From the NCBI GenBank assembly GCA_039816825.1, contig JBCBXA010000003.1, forward strand, positions 24,746 to 88,745: a stretch of 64,000 nt of DNA. Direction: 5' to 3'. Within the stretch, counting starts at the first letter, position 1, and the number at the start of each line of letters is the position of its first letter. This stretch comes from JBCBXA01 sp039816825. GTDB lineage: Bacteria; Pseudomonadota; Alphaproteobacteria; Rhizobiales; Rhizobiaceae. The notes beneath the pieces are model-generated. The model saw only the letters and a program-made list of their open reading frames with translations. It made no database searches and was not told the origin of the DNA. Of this stretch, positions 9,629 through 18,874 are shown in pieces. Made by a program: the position numbers and the translations under genes.

Positions 9629-9739
9629 ATTAAATCCTGATGCCTGTTTGCGCGTACATGAGCCCTAACTCAGTAACACGCAAGAGGGCTTGGCGATCAT
9701 TCAGGGATGGCCGCCCTGCACTCCAGACAGACCGAGCGT

Positions 9740-10792
9740 CTATTCAGGGAGGGGGACGGTGGGAAACTTGGCGACGGCCGCCGCGTCAATCCGATTGGAC
9801 GGTCGGACAATCGGCGCCTCGCTGTCCGGCAGTGGCACGCTTGCCACCGCAACAGGCTTGGGCGCCGTCGCGAGAGCCGGTGCTTTCGTCACTGGCTGAG
9901 CGCGGGACGTGACTTTCGGCGATAGCTTTGGTGCCTTCTGACGTGTTGGTGCTGGCAGCTTCGACAGTTGGCTGGTCTGTACTGGCTCATTGATCGGGCC
10001 TTGCGTCACGATAGGAACATCCGGCCCCACCAAATCGGACGCTGTTGAACCGGCCAGGGGTGTGCCGCTGGACCACATCGTCCCGCGCTTGGCAGTCAGA
10101 ACATCAGCAGGGATGTCGAGCTCAATCTCGCGCATGAGCGCTGCGAAATGACCCGCAGACATACCCGCGCGGCATATCCGTGTTTCCAACAACACGGCCT
10201 TTGGAGCGGTTCGCAAACTTGGCCATGAAATCGCGGTACGCGCCTTGTGCGGCTGGAGATACTGCCATGCGTAGTGACACCCGCTGGAATTGGTTCCCCT
10301 CGCGTGAGCTGTCCCAAACACGCCGTAGGAATTGGTGTGTGTCGCGCTGTTGATGGCCATGGCCCGCTTCGGGAAATGCCGCTTCAGCCGCGCAGAAACG
10401 GAACGCGCGGTTGGTTTCCGCACCGCCAGAATGTTTGGCCTGTTTGCTTGCTTGCGGCCATCGGAAATCTGGATACTGACCCAATTCTCACCAAACTGAC
10501 CCGGTTGCCCCTCAAGGCCAATGCGTTGCGATATGCCGTTGACGAAGCGGGTCTCAGAGACCTCGACAACATCTCCAAAGCCAACCGACGGCTGAACCAA
10601 AGCGTCCGACGCTCTCACTCGGCGAGCGATGGAGTAGTTTGAAATGTGCGGAGCTGGGGCCTCCAGATTGAGCTTGCCAACGGAGCTGGTGGTCAAAAGG
10701 TCATCGACACCGTTGGAACTGCCGGTACAACCGGCCAGCACACCGCACAGAGGCAATATGATCGCAGAAAGACGGGTTGGAAGAGACATCAT
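9740..10792 (-). CDS. bcsN: Cellulose biosynthesis lipoprotein BcsN-like
   Basis: Predicted outer-envelope lipoprotein of 350 residues. The chosen start (ATGATG at 10792, with GGAG just upstream) gives a short signal peptide ending in the lipobox LAGC (CGVLAGCTG). The body shows features I associate with the BcsN family found mainly in Hyphomicrobiales (NSYGVFG, CHYAWQYL, a late LETRICR stretch). The C-terminal 100 residues are rich in Pro, Ala and Lys and probably unstructured. It starts one base after the stop of the upstream TPR gene and is the last gene of the bcsA operon. In rhizobial type III operons bcsN usually comes first, so this order is unusual. The biochemical role of BcsN is unknown. 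Assignment is by operon context plus motifs. Confidence 0.72.
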   Translation of the reverse strand: MMSLPTRLSAIILPLCGVLAGCTGSSNGVDDLLTTSSVGKLNLEAPAPHISNYSIARRVRASDALVQPSVGFGDVVEVSETRFVNGISQRIGLEGQPGQFGENWVSIQISDGRKQANRPNILAVRKPTARSVSARLKRHFPKRAMAINSATHTNSYGVFGTAHARGTNSSGCHYAWQYLQPHKARTAISWPSLRTAPKAVLLETRICRAGMSAGHFAALMREIELDIPADVLTAKRGTMWSSGTPLAGSTASDLVGPDVPIVTQGPINEPVQTSQLSKLPAPTRQKAPKLSPKVTSRAQPVTKAPALATAPKPVAVASVPLPDSEAPIVRPSNRIDAAAVAKFPTVPLPE

Positions 10793-10793
10793 G

Positions 10794-12845
10794 TCATCTC
10801 CGGAACTGTGACAGAGCGCGTCTGGTGTCGCGCGTGGAGAGATGTTGATCGAGCGTTGCGAAGATCGTTCTTGCCTGCGACTTGCGCCCAAGATGGTAGT
10901 GCGACCATCCACGCAGCATTGAGAGATCACGAGGCTCGGACACCATCTGGCGGCGCAGATTTAGGGAGTAGAGTGAAGCTGCGTAGTCGCGGCGGTTGAA
11001 TGCCGCCCGGGCGCGCTGGGTGAGAGCTTCGACGGATATCGTGCGTCTTTGATCGGCGGTGAGGCCTTCGTTCCGAGCCGCGTTGAGCGCCTGCTCCGTG
11101 TGGCCGGAGCGAAGTGCGGCCAGCGCAGTCCCATAGGCCGAATCCCGGCGATTGCGACCGGCCTGCGCCCGACCGGAAGCCTCAAACGCAATGGCGGCTT
11201 CTGCCGGGCGTTCGGCCAGCAGAAGGCACCAACCCTTCATCTGCAACAGGTCAGCACTGAGTTTCTGGCGCTTTGCGATCAGACGCAGGCATGTGGCGTG
11301 ATCCCCCCGGTCATGGGCGGCGACGATGGGATTGATCCTGCCGCGCGAAGTGACGCGGCGGCGGGTTGCTGCCGTTGATTTCACACTACCGGTGGTCTCG
11401 ACCTTGGACGCCGCTTGATGCTCCCTGAGCAACTGCGCCAGGCGGGGGTGTTGCGAGCCGTACCGAGCCGCAATGGCTTCTGCCGCTGCCTCATCATTGG
11501 TCGCAAAGTGAGCAAGCATGTGCCCGAATAGACGGCTGTCGCTCGGCTCCCACTGATTGGCCTTTGCGAACCAAACTTTGGCCGCCGGGTATTGGCGCAC
11601 ATTGTAGGCGTACCAGGCCAGGGCCTCAGCCCCGACGGCGGAGCGAAGCCCGGTGGTGGCTTCACTCACGGCCTGCAGCAGATCAGAAGCGATCACGCGG
11701 GGCGGTTCGCCGTAAAGTTCGTCGCCCACCAGGTCGATGAAGCGATGACCGAGATCATCGTTTTGGGTCCATAGCGGCTTCACGAGTGTCAGCGCGGCCT
11801 GTCTGGGCAGGTCTCTGCTGGCGAGCCGCATGGTCGCGTCCATGGAAGTGAGCGCGAGCACCAGACCTTCAACAGTCTTGAGATCGGTCTTTCCCAGCGA
11901 CCGCGCCCGATTGAACCAGCGCTGCGCTGCCACTGGTTCTGACTTGGCTATATAGAACCAACCCAGCAGGGCGGCATCGTCTGCCCGCTGTGGCGACGAA
12001 GTCTCTTCTCCGTCTGCCAGGGCTGCACTCTCAAAACGCTCCAGATCTGCGGCGCGCAGTTCCGGATCCGGCGTGCCTGCGGCACTCGCAACCAATCGTC
12101 TTCGAACGATCTCAAGCCGAAAAATCTTGGCCACGTTTGGATCAATGTGCGCTCCATGGTCGTCGATCAGAGTTGTAATCGGACCGACACCGAGAATTTC
12201 CAGGCCCTTGGACAGCGTGGAGCGCTGAAGTTCGCGGTCCGGGAAGTCCATCAGCAAGGAGGTATAGTCCTCAATCGCTTGGCCGCTCTGCCCGGTAAGG
12301 GCCTGAGCGCGAGCAACCCTCCAGCGAAGATCAATGTCACTTTGCAGCACATTGCCGGAAAGGGTTCTGGAAAGGCTCAGAACATCTGTCCACCGATCGG
12401 CCTCATCGGCGGCCACGATGCGAAGTCTAGCTGCCTTGTTGGCCACTTTCTCGCGCAGTTCGGCGCTTGGGCGCCAACCGGGCTGTCGCGTAACCCGCTC
12501 ACGCATTGCGCGGTTGATGCCGTCCAGATCGTCGTCAGCATAGAGTGCCCAAAGCTGTTTTTCGTCGCCGGACTGAACAAGAGCTTCGGGAGACAGCGGT
12601 GCGCTCCAACCAGGGTGAAAGGCACGGAGGCGCGCGATCTCTTTCTGGTAGTTTTGCATCTCACCGCGCGACGCATAGTACCGCAGAGCTGCCAGATCCG
12701 GCGCATGTGCCCCAACGCCTTCATGGAGAACGAGAGGCGTTGGCAAAGCGCCGGCACCCTGCTGTGAAACCTGAGCGAAGGCGACCCCGGACACGATGGT
12801 GGCGGTGGCAATGGACGCCAGAAGAAGCTGTGAACACCGGATCAT
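10794..12845 (-). CDS. TPR-repeat periplasmic protein of the cellulose operon (BcsK-like)
   Basis: Secreted protein of 683 residues with a signal peptide (residues 1-24, cleavage near AFAQ). The rest is alpha-helical and reads as degenerate tetratricopeptide or Sel1-like repeats, for example WRVARAQALTGQSGQAIEDY, ALAWYAYNVRQYPAAKVWFA and GWCLLLAERPAEAAIAFEA. Type III cellulose operons of rhizobia carry a TPR protein called BcsK; this one fits in place and composition. No C-terminal beta-barrel of the BcsC type is visible, so it is not a full export porin. The start at 12845 overlaps the bcsB stop by 4 bp; the open frame upstream of it lies inside bcsB. Confidence 0.7.
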   Translation of the reverse strand: MIRCSQLLLASIATATIVSGVAFAQVSQQGAGALPTPLVLHEGVGAHAPDLAALRYYASRGEMQNYQKEIARLRAFHPGWSAPLSPEALVQSGDEKQLWALYADDDLDGINRAMRERVTRQPGWRPSAELREKVANKAARLRIVAADEADRWTDVLSLSRTLSGNVLQSDIDLRWRVARAQALTGQSGQAIEDYTSLLMDFPDRELQRSTLSKGLEILGVGPITTLIDDHGAHIDPNVAKIFRLEIVRRRLVASAAGTPDPELRAADLERFESAALADGEETSSPQRADDAALLGWFYIAKSEPVAAQRWFNRARSLGKTDLKTVEGLVLALTSMDATMRLASRDLPRQAALTLVKPLWTQNDDLGHRFIDLVGDELYGEPPRVIASDLLQAVSEATTGLRSAVGAEALAWYAYNVRQYPAAKVWFAKANQWEPSDSRLFGHMLAHFATNDEAAAEAIAARYGSQHPRLAQLLREHQAASKVETTGSVKSTAATRRRVTSRGRINPIVAAHDRGDHATCLRLIAKRQKLSADLLQMKGWCLLLAERPAEAAIAFEASGRAQAGRNRRDSAYGTALAALRSGHTEQALNAARNEGLTADQRRTISVEALTQRARAAFNRRDYAASLYSLNLRRQMVSEPRDLSMLRGWSHYHLGRKSQARTIFATLDQHLSTRDTRRALSQFRR

Positions 12846-15295
12846 GACTGCGCCTCTTCTCCGGAACTTTCGACCGTGCCGTGGGATCGCCCGGAGACCC
12901 GCAATATGCCCTGTGTCAGCGCGCCGAATACGACCATGATCAGGACGAATCCGAGGGCATAGGAAAACGGATTGCGCGACATCCATCCGGCAGCCAAAAG
13001 CACCTCATTGCGGACCGAGAACTGCGAAGACATGATCCGGCTGGTGGTCGGGGCGACCGAGGCGGTGACCGTCTGGTCGAGATTGTTGAATGCAAGCGTC
13101 TCGACATTCGAAACGCCCAGCAGACGGTCGCTGCGCATCTTGTTGATCAGTCCAACAGACCCACCGGCCAGCTGCCGATCCTCAGGCGCCGTCACAATTG
13201 TCCATGCGCCTGATTGGCCATTAGGGGATGCGATCTGGCGAACGGTCAGATGCTGACCGCCGATGGTCTGGGACTGATAGTTCGTCGATGGCTGCGAACG
13301 GTCTTCCCACAATGAGGAGATCGCGCCGGAAAAGCCGCCGGCCTCACCTTCAGAAGGGCTCGCGGAAGCCGAGCCAATAATGGCGTCCAGAAGAGTGGTC
13401 GAGTCCTGTGTCGGCGCCCCGGCCAGAGGAGCGAAGGTCACATCGACCGCTGGCGCGTCGGTTCGCGGAAGCGCTGCGTGATCGGTCGTATTCTCCGCGC
13501 CCGGCACGGTGTGTTCAGCGGGCAGTTGTAGACCGAGATAGGCCGACGTCTGAGAGGACAGAACCGACAAAGTGCCAACGATGATGGCGTTGGTCATGGT
13601 CATGTCTGCAGTGGCGAAACGCGGGCGCAATGAAAGCACGTCCCCCGCCTGCAGGCTAAGATGCAGCGCGGTGGCCATCGCGGCCGTCAATGATCCGGCG
13701 GTTGGCACAGGCACCACAAGGCTGATCGGGCCGCCCGCCACACTGCGGTCGGCATAGGGAAAGCCAGTGCGCAGGGTCAGCGCCAGATTTGGAAGTGTTT
13801 TGGCCTCGGCCAACCGCCCAAAACTGAGCGATGTCGTGCCCGACAGAGCAAAGCGAGCCGGTGGATCGATCCTCTGCCGTGGATCGCATGTCACATCGTG
13901 CGGCGCGGCGACGGCAGCTTCCAGTTCGATACGGTTTTCACCAGGTCGGAAGAAGCGCAAGGGCAGCTCAACTTCCTTGTTGCGCAGCGTCTTTGGCACT
14001 GCCGACGCAAGCTTCAGCGATGCAACGGGCTGGTCGTTGACGCGGACGCGCAGCTGCGCATCCGGTGACAGACCGCCAGCATGGGCTGCGTTGATCGACA
14101 GTGTGGCAACACCATAGTCTGCCGAATAAAAGTCGGTCGGCATGTCGAAGGTTGCTTCTGTCCGAAACTGCCGCCCATTGAACGGACGTGTGACCGAGCC
14201 GGCCTCGGCAAGCGTGAAGGACGAATAGCTTTTGACCCTTGGGCGCGCCAAATGCGTCCGGACTATTTTTGCCGGAGAAGCCGTGTTGGTAGCCGTGCCC
14301 CGGGGGACGAAAAGAAGTGGTCGCGCGCCATCGCCACGTGAAATCACGACGGGCTTTGACACGCCGAGATCAGTGGCGGGCACCAAATCCGGAAAGGCTG
14401 AACTCAATTCAGCGGATGAGCCGATAAAGACATCAAATCCGGCATCGGCTTCGGCCTGCGCTTTGGTCGAAGACGGATCAAGGAAGGCGACCTTGGGTTG
14501 CTGATAGCCGCCGGCTAGAACGATTTGCGCCAGCAGTTCATGCAACACACCAAAACTCTGTTCCGAGAGCATGGCCGCTTCGGCGGCGTGAACTCTTATG
14601 GGCAGCGCGCCCTCTAGATCGGTTGGCAAACCCATAAGCTGCGAAAGATCGCCGGTGGAGCCAACCTTGGGTGCGCGCGCGGGAAGACCCTCACCCGCGC
14701 TGACCTCAAAGCCCGTTCTTGCCAGATCGACATCTGTCCAAAGTTCGTAAACACCAGCCACAGAACAGTTGATCCGATGACGCTGATCCACAATCATGGA
14801 GACCAGATTGCCGCCGGGGCGCAGAAGGCCCTCGGGCAAGGCAAACTCCAGCTCCCCATAGCCACCGACATGGCGCAGGGCCGAAGCACCGATCTGATGA
14901 CCGTTGATCACAATGGCCACGGTCGAACGCTCAGGCATAACGGCGATCGAATTCAGGAATGCAAGCCTGAAAACGGTGGGCTGATCGGACTGTTGCGCCG
15001 TGAGGTGGAGCGTCCACAGACGCTGATCGATCTCGCCAGAAAATCGGTGCCCGTCGGCATGAAAGCCCAGAGCTCGGAAATTTCCGATGGATGACGGCAC
15101 GATGGAACTGACGACGGTCGGATCAATATCAGCACCTTCCGGTGCACGATCCTTTCTGGACAGGCTCTCAACAAAGGCGAGCGTCGCATCCGCCGGGTCG
15201 GAACCGGCCGAGGCCGCCCCCGGCAGCAGCAGGCATGCCGCCGTGGCGGTTGAGAGCAAGAAGCGTGTCGGGGTCTGCACGTGCCGATCAGCCAT
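12842..15295 (-). CDS. bcsB: Cellulose synthase regulatory/periplasmic subunit BcsB
   Basis: Periplasmic partner of BcsA, 817 residues, anchored by one C-terminal membrane helix (ALGFVLIMVVFGALTQGIL). It begins with a signal peptide (cleavage near ASA-GSDP). The repeated jelly-roll and ferredoxin-like halves typical of BcsB can be followed (VNSIAVMPERSTVAIVING-like strands early, SLVVPVPTAG and the YLGL region later). The start at 15295 overlaps the end of bcsA by 8 bp, and the end overlaps the TPR gene by 4 bp, so synthesis of the three is coupled. Confidence 0.9.
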   Translation of the reverse strand: MADRHVQTPTRFLLSTATAACLLLPGAASAGSDPADATLAFVESLSRKDRAPEGADIDPTVVSSIVPSSIGNFRALGFHADGHRFSGEIDQRLWTLHLTAQQSDQPTVFRLAFLNSIAVMPERSTVAIVINGHQIGASALRHVGGYGELEFALPEGLLRPGGNLVSMIVDQRHRINCSVAGVYELWTDVDLARTGFEVSAGEGLPARAPKVGSTGDLSQLMGLPTDLEGALPIRVHAAEAAMLSEQSFGVLHELLAQIVLAGGYQQPKVAFLDPSSTKAQAEADAGFDVFIGSSAELSSAFPDLVPATDLGVSKPVVISRGDGARPLLFVPRGTATNTASPAKIVRTHLARPRVKSYSSFTLAEAGSVTRPFNGRQFRTEATFDMPTDFYSADYGVATLSINAAHAGGLSPDAQLRVRVNDQPVASLKLASAVPKTLRNKEVELPLRFFRPGENRIELEAAVAAPHDVTCDPRQRIDPPARFALSGTTSLSFGRLAEAKTLPNLALTLRTGFPYADRSVAGGPISLVVPVPTAGSLTAAMATALHLSLQAGDVLSLRPRFATADMTMTNAIIVGTLSVLSSQTSAYLGLQLPAEHTVPGAENTTDHAALPRTDAPAVDVTFAPLAGAPTQDSTTLLDAIIGSASASPSEGEAGGFSGAISSLWEDRSQPSTNYQSQTIGGQHLTVRQIASPNGQSGAWTIVTAPEDRQLAGGSVGLINKMRSDRLLGVSNVETLAFNNLDQTVTASVAPTTSRIMSSQFSVRNEVLLAAGWMSRNPFSYALGFVLIMVVFGALTQGILRVSGRSHGTVESSGEEAQS

Positions 15296-17612
15296 TGTGC
15301 AGCTCCGCCACGAGCGCGTTGAAATCATGGGTGGAGAAGTCAGCTCTAGACGGACCCGCTTGCGGACGAAGAAACGTGGGCTCAACAGCCTTTTCCGACG
15401 GGCGCCATTGCAGGATGGCGCGGAGGGCCCGCAAGGGATGGATAATGAACCACCGAAACACCAATGCCGAACCAAAGGTGATTGAGCGCCCTGCCCGCCG
15501 CGCGTTGCGCATAGCGTTGAAGCGCGCCGCTGTCGGGTACATCAGGTCAGCCATGGCGCGGTAGTCTGCTGCCGACAGCTGCTCGAAAGAGCCAGCCAGA
15601 GTGAGGCCCTTTGCGCTGCAGTCTACATGAGTGAGGCGCAACTGAAGCGAAGCGGCCTGCGTCCCTGCACGGTGCATTGCGAACGCGACGGGGATCAGAT
15701 CACCCTTCTCAGGCAAACTGATCTCACCCACCTGCGGGACACGGATGGACAGGCCGCCAAGCCCGCAATCTTCGATATGAGCCTTCGCCTTGGTGTCACC
15801 GAGACGAACAAGCGCCGGCCTTTCACTGGGTAATCGATAACCGGACCGAAGCTCGGGCCGCTCCACCACGACACCCAATGCAACACCGGCGATGACGAGG
15901 TTGAATGTGGCCCAGACAGCGACCACCGCAAGAAGCTCATCAACAGGCCCACCGGTGAACAGGCGCCAGAAGGCAAAGCCCGTCGTCACGGCAATCAGAC
16001 CAAAGAAGGCGATGAACGGCCATGCCAGGTTCGACAGGTGTTCGCGCTCAACACTGAGGCCTTTGTCAGTCACCTTGAAACTGGGTGCGCCCGGTCTCAG
16101 CAGGACAGAGCCAATGGCGCCCAGCAGATGTATCGACTGGATGTACTCGTAGATCTCGGAGATCCAGGGCCAGCGCAGCGTGCCGTACAGGTGGTTCTGC
16201 AGGATGACATTGGCGGCCATGAACACGGTGGTGAAGGCCAGAAACTCCTGCAGGTTGGCCTCAAAAATCTGTAGGCCAAACAGGATGTAGAGCACCGGCG
16301 CGAGCATGAATGTCAGGCGCGCGAAAGGGAACAGCCAGAACAGGCCGCTCGACGTGTAGCCGATGCGCTGGCCCAAAGTCAGGCCACGCTTGAGCAGGGG
16401 GCGCTCAAAAAGGAATATCTGCAGCATGCCCTGGCACCAGCGGGTGCGCTGACCGATGAAACTGGCAAAGGTCTCAGGCTGAAGACCCGCAATAAGCGGC
16501 TGGTCGAGGTAAACCGACTCCCATCCCTTTGCATGGAGATTGAGGGCGGTTTCGCAATCTTCGGTGATGCTTTTTCCGCTGAAGCCGCCCACAGACGCGA
16601 GGGCCTTTCGCGACAACAGGGCCGCTGAACCGCAGAAGAAGCTTGCGTTCCACTTGTCGAGACCACGCTGGACCATCGAGTAGAACATCTCGTTCTCGGC
16701 GGGCATGCGCTCAAACGTATCCAGGTTCCGTTCAAGCGGATCCGGGTTCACAAACGAATGAGGTGTCTGAACCAGAAACAGGCGGTCGTTCTGGAAGAAA
16801 AAGCCGGCCGTCTGAAGCAGGAAATCCTGTACCGGCGCGTGGTCGGCATCCAGCACGAGAATGAGGTCGCCTTTGGTGCGCGGAAACGCGGCATTGAGGT
16901 TGCCGGCCTTGGCCGACTTGTTCTCCGCACGGGTGAGATATTGCACCCCAAAGTCCGCACAAAGAGCTTTCAGTTCCTCGTGCCGAGCCAGGGCGGCAGC
17001 CCGGGCCCGCGGATCTGAAGCGGTCCGCTTTTCGTGTGTGCCACCGTCATCAAGGAGATAAATCTCTATCTTGTCATCCGGATACTCCATGTTGGCTGCG
17101 GCAGCCAATGTGGCCGAAAGTAGATCAGTCGGCTCATTGTATGTCGGCACATAGACATCGATTGAAGGCCACTGACCCTTGTCTTTCGGCAAAGGCGCGG
17201 CTTTGCGGTCAATAGGGTCGCTAACGATGAACAGGTTGATGGCCAGCATGGACACCGAGTAGATCTCGGCAGCCAGCAGCATGACGCCGGGTATGAAATT
17301 CGCCAGCTCGTCCGTGGGCGGCAATGTCGACGTCGCGCGCCACCAAATGTACCGAAAGATCAGCAGCCCGCCGATAGACACCATGATGAGGCGGAACGTG
17401 CCGCCGAGCTTGAGCAAATAGATGCAGAACATGGCCGTCAGACCAACCACACCAAGCATCGCTTGCGACTGAAGGCCCACAGGCTGGGCCGCAATGGCAC
17501 ACATAAGGAGCGCCAGCACCAACCACAGGCACTTCTGCAGCAACATGGTTGTGCCTTGCGTCTTCGCTCGCTTCATGCCCGGCCTGCCCCGCCATAGTTC
17601 AAAATGTCCCAT
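15288..17612 (-). CDS. bcsA: Cellulose synthase catalytic subunit with PilZ domain
   Basis: Processive inner-membrane GT2 glycosyltransferase making beta-1,4-glucan from UDP-glucose. The 774-residue protein has N-terminal helices (25-130), then the catalytic motifs DDG (D188-D189), DAD (D255, D257), QTPHSF (282-287), FFCGS (about 325), TED (350-352) and QRTRW (388-392), a second set of helices, and a C-terminal PilZ domain. In PilZ the c-di-GMP arginines RPELR (R585, R589) are intact, but the usual DxSxxG reads D615-C-G-L-G-G620, with Gly in place of Ser. The start at 17612 follows AGAAGG; ATG at 17576 is an alternative. First gene of the bcs operon, divergent from the TRAP genes. Confidence 0.94.
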   Translation of the reverse strand: MGHFELWRGRPGMKRAKTQGTTMLLQKCLWLVLALLMCAIAAQPVGLQSQAMLGVVGLTAMFCIYLLKLGGTFRLIMVSIGGLLIFRYIWWRATSTLPPTDELANFIPGVMLLAAEIYSVSMLAINLFIVSDPIDRKAAPLPKDKGQWPSIDVYVPTYNEPTDLLSATLAAAANMEYPDDKIEIYLLDDGGTHEKRTASDPRARAAALARHEELKALCADFGVQYLTRAENKSAKAGNLNAAFPRTKGDLILVLDADHAPVQDFLLQTAGFFFQNDRLFLVQTPHSFVNPDPLERNLDTFERMPAENEMFYSMVQRGLDKWNASFFCGSAALLSRKALASVGGFSGKSITEDCETALNLHAKGWESVYLDQPLIAGLQPETFASFIGQRTRWCQGMLQIFLFERPLLKRGLTLGQRIGYTSSGLFWLFPFARLTFMLAPVLYILFGLQIFEANLQEFLAFTTVFMAANVILQNHLYGTLRWPWISEIYEYIQSIHLLGAIGSVLLRPGAPSFKVTDKGLSVEREHLSNLAWPFIAFFGLIAVTTGFAFWRLFTGGPVDELLAVVAVWATFNLVIAGVALGVVVERPELRSGYRLPSERPALVRLGDTKAKAHIEDCGLGGLSIRVPQVGEISLPEKGDLIPVAFAMHRAGTQAASLQLRLTHVDCSAKGLTLAGSFEQLSAADYRAMADLMYPTAARFNAMRNARRAGRSITFGSALVFRWFIIHPLRALRAILQWRPSEKAVEPTFLRPQAGPSRADFSTHDFNALVAELHNG

Positions 17613-17803
17613 CGGCCTTCTTGCCGCATTAATCTTAAGTGCCCCTCAAAAGGCGTGGTTAACGGTCGGTGTCAGTCCTGATCAGATGGGGCGCCACTTC
17701 GGCTGAGTGACGTTTGGGAATTTACCGCTAGCCAGAGGACGCAATATGCCTAAGGTGGCTGATCCAACCCGTGCACGCGGGTGGTGATGAAAGGGAGACA
17801 TCC
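17613..17803. other. Divergent promoter region, bcsA / TRAP-TAXI
   Basis: Spacer of 191 bp between the bcsA start (minus) and the TAXI receptor start (plus). It must hold both promoters. I see no convincing operator or terminator in it; a Shine-Dalgarno AAGGGAG lies at 17791-17797 for the TAXI gene. Confidence 0.5.
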
Positions 17804-18808
17804 ATGATTAAAGCTATGAAGACGGTCGCGCTGGCAGCCGTCGCCAGTCTGGCGCTGGCCACTCAAGTGGTCGCGCAGGACATAAAGTTCTTCACAATCG
17901 GCACCGGCGGAACCGCCTTCACCTACTACCCGGTGGGCGGTGTGATCGCCAACGCGATCTCCAAGCCTCCCGGATCACGCGAGTGTGGCGAAGGCGGCTC
18001 GTGCGGCGTGGAAGGCCTGATTGCCTCCGCCGTGTCTTCGCGCGGTTCGGTGGACAATGTGAACGCCATCATCTCTGGCCTTCGCAATTCCGGCTTCGCG
18101 CAGTCTGACGTGGCTTACTGGGCTTACACCGGCACCGGTACCATGGAAGGCAAGGAGCCAGCCTCCGATCTGCGTTCCATTGCAGCCCTGTATGACGAGC
18201 ACATTCACCTCGTCACGCTGGAAAGCACCGGCATCAACTCGGTTGCCGATCTCAAGGGCAAGCGCGTCTCCGTCGATGAGCCAGGCTCTGGCACCTATGT
18301 GGATGCAGGCCTGATCCTCGAGGCTGCAGGCCTGTCGTTTGACGACATCACCGAAGAAAACCTAAAGGGCGCAGCCGCCACCGAAGCTCTCCGCAACGGT
18401 CGCATTGATGCGCTGTTCGTCGTCGCCGGCTACCCAACGGGTGCCGTGGTGGAACTCGCTGCCGCTGCTGACGCGAAGATCGTGCCCATTGATGGCGATG
18501 TGGCAGCCGCTCTGACCGAAAACTACGGCTTCTTCTCCGCGTCGGACATTCCAGCTGGCACCTATGAAGGTGTGGACGGTGTGACCACGGTGGCCGTTGG
18601 TGCCCAGTGGCTCACCAGTGCCAATGAAGATGAAGAACTCATCTACAACATCACCAAGGCGCTGTGGAACGATGAAAGCCGCAAGCTGCTGGATGTTGGC
18701 CACGCCAAGGGCGCGTCGATCACGCCTGATACGGCCCTCAACGGCCTGGGCGTTCCGCTCCATGCCGGTGCGGAGCGCTTCTACAAAGAAGCTGGCCTGA
18801 TCCAGTAA
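17804..18808 (+). CDS. TRAP transporter solute receptor, TAXI family
   Basis: Periplasmic binding protein of 334 residues with a clean signal peptide (MIKAMKTVALAAVASLALA, cleavage near VVAQ-DIK). The mature start FFTIGTGGTAFTYYPVGG is the hallmark of TAXI receptors, and the region LKGKRVSVDEPGSGTY is also typical. An internal Cys pair (CGEGGSCGVEG) near residues 60-66 could form a disulfide. The start follows AAGGGAG and is preferred over an upstream in-frame ATG at 17771. The fused TRAP permease follows after a hairpin. The ligand cannot be inferred; characterised TAXI proteins bind dicarboxylates or glutamate-like acids. Confidence 0.92.
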   Translation: MIKAMKTVALAAVASLALATQVVAQDIKFFTIGTGGTAFTYYPVGGVIANAISKPPGSRECGEGGSCGVEGLIASAVSSRGSVDNVNAIISGLRNSGFAQSDVAYWAYTGTGTMEGKEPASDLRSIAALYDEHIHLVTLESTGINSVADLKGKRVSVDEPGSGTYVDAGLILEAAGLSFDDITEENLKGAAATEALRNGRIDALFVVAGYPTGAVVELAAAADAKIVPIDGDVAAALTENYGFFSASDIPAGTYEGVDGVTTVAVGAQWLTSANEDEELIYNITKALWNDESRKLLDVGHAKGASITPDTALNGLGVPLHAGAERFYKEAGLIQ

Positions 18809-18815
18809 GACAACG

Positions 18816-18850
18816 AAGCCCGGGTACGCACAGTGCCCGGGCTTTTACTT
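18816..18850 (+). terminator. Hairpin between TAXI receptor and TRAP permease
   Basis: AAGCCCGGG (18816-18824) pairs with CCCGGGCTT (18836-18844) over an 11-nt loop, followed by TTTTACTTT. It resembles a rho-independent terminator placed inside the operon and probably acts as an attenuator that raises receptor over permease. Confidence 0.7.
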
Positions 18851-18874
18851 TCTGCCGTCCGGGGGGATGACGAT

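Noticed and set aside
9660..9692. AGCCCT/AGGGCT repeat after bcsN as a terminator
   Set aside because: Only a 6-bp stem with an 18-nt loop and no T-tract; too weak to call.
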